Origin: Lichina pygmaea
Lineage: Eukaryota; Ascomycota; Lichinomycetes; Lichinales; Lichinaceae
Assembly: GCA_963422465.1 (NCBI GenBank)
Contig: OY730175.1
Location: forward strand, 1,178,001 to 1,242,000
Length of the DNA stretch: 64,000 nucleotides
Direction of reading: 5' to 3'
The notes below the pieces were generated by a model. It was not told the DNA's origin, did not search any database, and saw only the letters and a program-made list of their open reading frames with translations. How positions within the stretch are numbered: the first letter of the stretch is position 1; every line of letters starts with the position of its first letter. A program made the translations under genes and the position numbers. Below, piece by piece: positions 58,274 through 64,000 of this stretch.

Positions 58274-61200
58274 ATGCAGCCCGCTGTGTCTATGGATGAG
58301 AGTCGACTAGCATTGATGGATGCCGAATTTGCAGAGGAGCGAAATCGCGGTGGCGATAGTCAAAGTAGTCCTCTACTGTCCGAGATTTCTCCATGGACTG
58401 AGCGGCATTCAAAAGAGTGCGCAGAAGACGAAATCCAGAAGCTCGCTGCGAAGAATCGCCCCACTTGGGCTAGCTTCAGGAAGTGGTTGCTCACAGCATC
58501 AATATTGCTCGGAGGCTTGCTGGTGATCGTAAGCGGAGGGGGATTGTGGATATACAATACCACCCCGCCAGTTGGTCAATCTCCGCCGTGGTACCCAACT
58601 CGTGAGTGCCGTCGCATATTAGTCTGCGGGTCGTGTTGCGGTCACTGAAGCGTGGTCGATCAGCCCGAGGCGGCACTGCGGGCGACTGGGAAGATGCATA
58701 CCACAAAGCTTCTGAATTGGTCAGCCGGATGACGTTGGTGGAGAAAGTCAACATCACGACGTAAGGCCGAGCAACAAGACTTCGTTGTACAATGGCTAAC
58801 AAAGATGTATCGTTAGTGGTACGGGCTGGATGATGGGCATGTGTGTGGGAAATACCGGTAAGCAAGCCGTCGCGCTGTCACAATCTATTTACCTGGGTAG
58901 AGCAGGACCTGATCAGATCTAGGTCCGGTTCATAGCGTTGGTTTCCCCTCGCTATGTCTTCAAGACGGGCCTCTAGGTATTCGACTTGCGGACCACATCA
59001 CCGCTTTCCCAGCCGGAATCACCACAGGTGCCACCTGGAACAGACGGCTCATGTATCAGAGGGGTCGAGCACATGGAACGGAGGCCCGTCTCAAGGGCGT
59101 CAACATCCTGCTCGGCCCTGCAATGGGTCCGTTGGGGAGGCACCCCGCCGGCGGTAGAAATTGGGAAGGTAGGCATAGGCCCCATCGCCCGATGTCCTGA
59201 TGTTGCTGACCTCAGGTAGGTTTCGGGGCCGACCCTGTGCTGCAAGCGATCGGCGCATCCGAGACCATCAGGGGTATTCAAGACGCTGGTGTCATTGCCA
59301 CCGGTGAGCGCGGTCTTTGCTCGAGTCCCGAAGCTCGTGCGGCTGAATGTGCGATAGCGAAACATTATATAGGAAATGAACAGGAACACTTCAGGCGGGC
59401 CCTCGAGTGGGGCCTGCCCAATGCGATGTCCTCCAATATCGACGACAGGACGCTGCACGAGCTGTACCTTTGGCCGTTTGCCGAGAGCATCCGACAACAT
59501 GTGGGCGCGGTCATGTGCTCCTATCAGATGGTGAACAATTCGTGAGCTACAGCCTGGTTGCGACTCCAAAGTACCGATGGCTGACCCGGCTTCAGCTACG
59601 CATGCGGGAATAGCAAGCTCCTGAATGGAATTCTGAAAGATGAACTGGGGTTTCAGGGCTTCGTGGTCAGCGATTGGCTCGCTGTCCGTGGCGGCGTGTC
59701 GCACGCTCTGGCCGGGCTGTAAGTCGCGAGGCCTCAATGGCTCGCAACGGAGCTGATCCCCACTAGAGACTTGAATATGCCAGGCGACGGGTTGCGTTGG
59801 ATGAACGGAGAATCTCTATGGGGCTCCCAGCTGACTCGAGCAGTGCTAAATGGCTCCGTACCTCTGCCACGCGTTGACGATATGGTTACCCGTATCGTGG
59901 CCGCCTGGTACAAAGTTGGTCAAGATGATACCAGTCGACGGCCGCCACCAGCTCCAGACGGAGACGGTGGTCCCAATTTCTCCTCGTTTACCGACGAAGA
60001 AGTGGGGCTTCTGTACCCTGGGAGTGACGACAACGAGACCGCGGTCGTCAACAGATTCATCGACGTACGGGGTATAGCAAACGCCTCTCATGCTCTGCTG
60101 GCCAGGAAGATCGCTACCGAAGGCACGGTGGTCGTCGAGAACAAGGGTGGCGTCCTTCCTCTATCTTCCTCGGTTTTACAAGGCGAGCATGGAGATGGAG
60201 CAAGGTCGCAGGCCAGGATCGCTGTCGTCGGGGAAGACGCTGGCTCCAGCGGCAACCCCAATGCATGTCCGGATCGCGGATGCAACAAGGGCACGTACGT
60301 ATCCCCCACCATCAGAAGCACAACTCGGAACCTTGTACTGACTCGCCGAAAGGCTAGCCAGCGGCTGGGGAAGTGGGGCGGTAGAGTTCTCATACTTGCT
60401 TGCGCCGTGGGATGCCATCCGAAGTGCCATTGATCCAGCGAAGGCAGCCCTAACTCCTCTGTTGACGAACAATTTGCGTCAATCGGATCAAAAGCTGCTT
60501 GATGACCAAGATATCTGCCTGGCGTTTGTCAACGCTGATGGGGGCGAAGGCTACCTCGCCGACAACGGCATCCGAGGCGATCGAAATGACTTGTACCTGC
60601 AGAAAGGGGGAGACAAGCTTGTTCAGACCGTCGCTAAGAGATGTGGTGGCGGCAACGGCACAACCATCGTGGTCGTGCATGCCATCGGGCCAGTTGTCGT
60701 TGAAAACTGGATCGACATAAATGGGGTCAAGGGAGTCATCTTGGCCAACCTGCCGGGCCAGGAGAGCGGAAACGCCATCGTAAGAGCTGCCCATCTCTCC
60801 TCTTCATGACTGAAGACTCATCTTCTCAGGTCGACATTCTGTTCGGGCGTGTAAACCCGAGCGGAAAACTGCCCTACACGGTAGGCAAGAGAATTGAAGA
60901 TTACGGACCTGGTGCGCAGATCCTTTACTATCCAAACGGACCGATACCGCAGCAGAACTTCACAGAGGGACTCTACGTCGATTATAGATATTTTGACAAG
61001 GTCAGACCCTCCCATGCCAGGAGGCTGCCTTACTTGCACTGACATGCGTAGTATGGTATCGAGCCCAGGTACGAGTTTGGCTATGGGCTATCGTACACGA
61101 CCTTTGAGCTCGCCCGTGTTTCTGCAGCGCTCGTCAAACCAAAGTCGACCTTCCCAACGCCGCGCCCCAGCGGTCACAAACCGCCAACGTACAGCGACCA

Positions 61201-61735
61201 CGTTCCGCCCGTCGAGGATACCACGTTTCCGAAAGGGTTCAGAAGGCTTCACAATTACATCTACCCCTATCTGGAGCCAAACGCGGCCAAGAAGCTCAAG
61301 CCTCGAGAGAGCCATCGCTCGCACGAAAGCGAGCCAGCGCACCCACCGTCGCCAGCTGGAGGGGACGAAGGAGGAAACCCCAGTCTATGGGACACCCACG
61401 CCGAAGTGAACGTGACAGTCGCCAACACTGGCCCCCGTACCGGTCAGGCAGTCGTGCAGCTCTACGTCTCTTTTCCCGAGGGAGTACCGCTTACCCCAGG
61501 CAGCGACGCTGTCGACCTTTCCTCGACCGTCCATTTTCCGGAAAGGGTCCTACGAGCGTTTGAAAAGGTCGAGCTACGGCCGGCGGAGAGTAAGATCATC
61601 ACCTTCCACCTCACCCGCAAGGATCTTAGTTATTGGAGCACCATCCATCAGAACTGGGTCATGCCGACCACGGGACGATTCAAGATCCACGTAGGCCACA
61701 GTTCGAGAAACTTGCCGCTGGTCGCCGAAGTCTGA
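58274..61735 (+). CDS. membrane-anchored GH3 beta-glucosidase
   Basis: Eleven exons (58274-58601, 58664-58760, 58817-58857, 58923-59168, 59220-59303, 59358-59541, 59596-59718, 59767-60294, 60353-60779, 60830-61000, 61052-61735) join to 970 residues. A cytosolic N-terminus and one span ([20 protein letters not shown], about 71-93) make it a type II membrane protein. The GH3 barrel follows: [71 protein letters not shown] and [13 protein letters not shown] with the nucleophile Asp353. The second domain ([38 protein letters not shown]) and a fibronectin-III-like C-terminus ([20 protein letters not shown]) complete the order. It hydrolyses terminal beta-glucosyl residues. Many small exons are typical of this subgroup. 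Confidence 0.92.
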
Positions 61736-62341
61736 ATGTCGTTCGTGACCGAAGAGTCCGCGACGGTTTTGAATTGGTTTCCGTTGTCGAGCTTTCTAAG
61801 GATACGTTCGGAGGATGGATTGGAATGGCGGCGTACGTAAGATGGGAGTCCTTGAGGTGCTGCTAGAAAATGGGCGGTGGATAGATAGTGCATTCTACAG
61901 GTAGATGCCTTCAATCTGGACGGTATCTTCGCACGATATAATGCCGTGGCTCTTCTATCTGCTGATGTACCTGCTTCCACGATACAACAGCCATTCCCTG
62001 TCTCTTGAAAACGTCTTCATCTCGTCACTGTCGTGGTCAAGCCCACCACCTATGGCACGCCCGTCGCTCCTCATGGTGGCCCAGTATCCCTTGTTCATTT
62101 CTTCAACAAGATCCACAAGTTCAGTTTGCCAGCAGGCGCCGAACTCCAAGCGCAGAGAAAGTTGTCCATCGCACAAGCCCCCAGTGCATCCCCGGGCCTA
62201 TCTGATCCAACCTACCGCGATCCGCTCTCCGAGAACACCGAGTCCGTCGACGCCCTCTTACCCCGTGAGCCAGCCGGCCAGCAGTCTCCGAGAGCGGCTA
62301 CCGCCACGTTCGCTTCCGTGCCACGATAACATACCAAGACC
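61736..62341. other. intergenic between GH3 and esterase genes
   Basis: About 600 bp with no clearly supported gene. A frame at 62033-62329 is open but lacks a recognisable domain, and it does not join the next gene in phase. Confidence 0.45.
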
Positions 62342-64000
62342 ATGACGGGTCGATGCGCACCCTCAGTGCGGAGGCTCTCGACGAGCAAGATTTTATGGGC
62401 TACGCTCGTCGTCGTCGGACTGCTCTACCTGAGTGCGCAGTCCGGCTGGTACGGCTTCGACGCGACGGCTCTCGGATCGACGAGGGTGGCCCAGACCATG
62501 CTCGGCCCTGACGGCACCGGGAACCTGCAGCTCTATCCTGCCAGCCATCCCGCCATACATGTGGGTTTCCGTTCGATACCCAGACGAGCGCGTGAGCGGG
62601 TATGTCGCGACGTCGGACTGAAAGGAAAGTTGCAGTACGTGGGCCGATGGACAGCAACGCCCAATCGATTAGGCAAGGATGGCACGTTCCCGGGTCTGTC
62701 TTGTCCCATGTCTCTTCATACCATAGACGGCAGGGGGACTGACACGGTTGGACTCAACTAGGGGTTTATTTTGACATCAAGGTCAACGGGACCAGGTCCC
62801 TCCTTCTTTCTCTGCGGAACAGGCGGGAGCGGCCAGCTCTCTCTGAGACGGTCACCTCGGCGATATCGCCGGCTGAGCTCGCGGCGGAGCCGGCTCGTCT
62901 GTCTTACCACATACCGTCTTTGTCCGGCAGCCGAGCCCCGCCGGTGTCTCTTATTGCACGAGTGGACCATGAAGAGTACGTCCTGCTGCCGAACGCAACA
63001 TTGTTGATCTCAATCAGGTCTGAAGACCTTGACCCGAACGTGCCGCATCACGTTCGTGTCACCGCGCCGATGCTCGATGATGGCGGAAGCGGCGTCGTCC
63101 AGCTCGACGGCGTATGGGTCGACAAGGGCGGCGAACTGCTTGGCGTTGACGGCTCACCACTCGCAGAAGGCGCGGGGAGTCAAAAGGGCGGAATGGAGAC
63201 GCAGAACGAAGTGGGAAGCACACACGGCCACGGTTGGCGGGGATCCCTGGCCGGGGCGTTGCGAAGCCACGCGAGCTCGATGCTGCACGAACCCGATGTT
63301 GGGAGCATGTGGGACGCCAGGGTGGGCCGTGACGGGAGGAAGCACACACTCCTCGTCGTCACCGATGCTCATGGCTCAGGCATCGCTGGTCCTGCGAGTC
63401 TTGACAACGCCACTGACGACGCGCACAACCTGCTGAGTGGGGTCATGGGATGGGCGTCTTTCGTCGGAGAGATGTTCGGAGCCGACCACAGCGTATTGGG
63501 GCTGGACGGTATGTGTCTCGTGCAACACTGCATAGGCGGCGCGGGAGAGCCCGCTGGCATCGGCAACCTTTTCTTCCGCACGTAGGACACCTTAACCTCT
63601 GACAAGGCACAGACGCATTTTCTCACGGCTGATCTGGCTTTGTAGCGGCCCTCCAGGAACAATTCACTATGAGCATCCGTGGACGTTCCGAGAGCGTGCT
63701 CCTAGCGTAACGGTGCGTCCATTTGTCTCAGCCCTGCCTAGTACGTCGGCTAATCGCCCAGCTAGATCCTCAGCCTGGGCGCTGCGGACTTCCGATCCGT
63801 CCAGATCCACGCAGCGGATTACAATCAGACGGCATGGGGGCTCTTTGAACGCTTTGAGGACGCCTACGTCGAGTTTGTCAAAGCCATCCGACGGCTGGGG
63901 ACCCTGAGCGGCCGGGACCGTGCTAGCAGGGCGGGCCTTGCTTCAGAGCCTGCTTCACACGGCCGTGGATATGGACACATGCCCATCTTCCTCATGAGAC
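62342..64000 (+). CDS. SGNH/CE2-like esterase with signal anchor, 5' part (runs off the right edge)
   Basis: Exons 62342-62693, 62762-63581, 63646-63712 and 63766-64000+ stay in phase and open to the window end (about 491 residues so far). After a short basic N-terminus there is one span (ILWATLVVVGLLYLSAQSGW). KLQYVGRWTATPNRLGKDGT and FPGVYFDIKVNGTRSLLLSL, joined across intron 1, resemble the N-terminal jelly-roll of carbohydrate-esterase family 2-like proteins. The later part (GPPGTIHYEHPWTFRERAPS, VTILSLGAADFRS, NQTAWGLFERFEDAYVEFVK) resembles the SGNH hydrolase half of the same fungal proteins. The expected nucleophile Ser block is not obvious around LLVVTDAHGSGIAG, and the C-terminal catalytic Asp-x-x-His would lie outside the window. 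Substrate unknown. Confidence 0.6.

Noticed and set aside
61905-62345. Upstream exon of the esterase gene
   Set aside because: The open frames there do not join the 62342 frame in phase by any good splice pair, and 62342 begins a clear signal anchor.

Overview
This window looks like nuclear DNA of a filamentous ascomycete (Pezizomycotina, probably a Sordariomycete). GC-rich coding exons are split by many short introns (about 50-230 nt) with GTNNGT donors, CTRAC-type branch sites and YAG acceptors. The gene set is typical of these fungi: a CFEM GPI protein, DUF3433 and DUF3405 membrane proteins, a cell-surface Cu-only SOD, an eEF3/New1-type ATPase and Tad1-type LINE fragments. There is one assembly gap of 200 N (29911-30110).

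Layout. 0-5.3 kb: the 3' end of a divergent 14-3-3 gene, a truncated Tad-like LINE, and a Gly/Asn/Trp-repeat protein with a SANT-like domain. 6.3-12.5 kb: ribosomal protein L10a (uL1), a Tc1/mariner-type MITE, a second LINE fragment, a CFEM protein, and a tRNA-Ser(AGA) gene whose D-loop is interrupted by an 87-nt sequence with all the marks of a spliceosomal intron. 12.8-26 kb: vacuolar endopolyphosphatase, p24 cargo receptor Emp24, a CorA-like transporter, ARF1 and a GPI-anchored Cu-only SOD. 26-30.5 kb: gene-poor, with a third LINE fragment (18-bp target-site duplication), a Tc1/mariner remnant and the gap. 30.5-49 kb: DUF3433 protein, DUF3405 protein, a second MITE family (812 bp, long terminal inverted repeats), ethanolamine kinase and a New1/eEF3-family ATPase. 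49-64 kb: a divergent pair for the methylcitrate cycle (2-methylisocitrate lyase and 2-methylcitrate synthase), a GH16 type II membrane protein, a 37-bp palindromic minimal relative of the 812-bp MITE, a membrane-anchored GH3 beta-glucosidase, and the 5' part of an SGNH/CE2-like esterase gene that leaves the window.

How genes relate. The clearest functional pair is mclA/mcsA: both predicted mitochondrial proteins, divergently transcribed from a shared region of about 260 bp, covering two of the three dedicated steps of propionyl-CoA disposal. Emp24, ARF1 and the GPI/secreted proteins belong to the secretory pathway, but their proximity looks like ordinary fungal gene order rather than a cluster. 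No secondary-metabolite cluster, CRISPR array or prophage is present. The most unusual object is the split tRNA-Ser gene at 12322-12489.

Exon coordinates were read by eye and checked for reading phase across every junction. Product names rest on recognised motifs, not on database searches.
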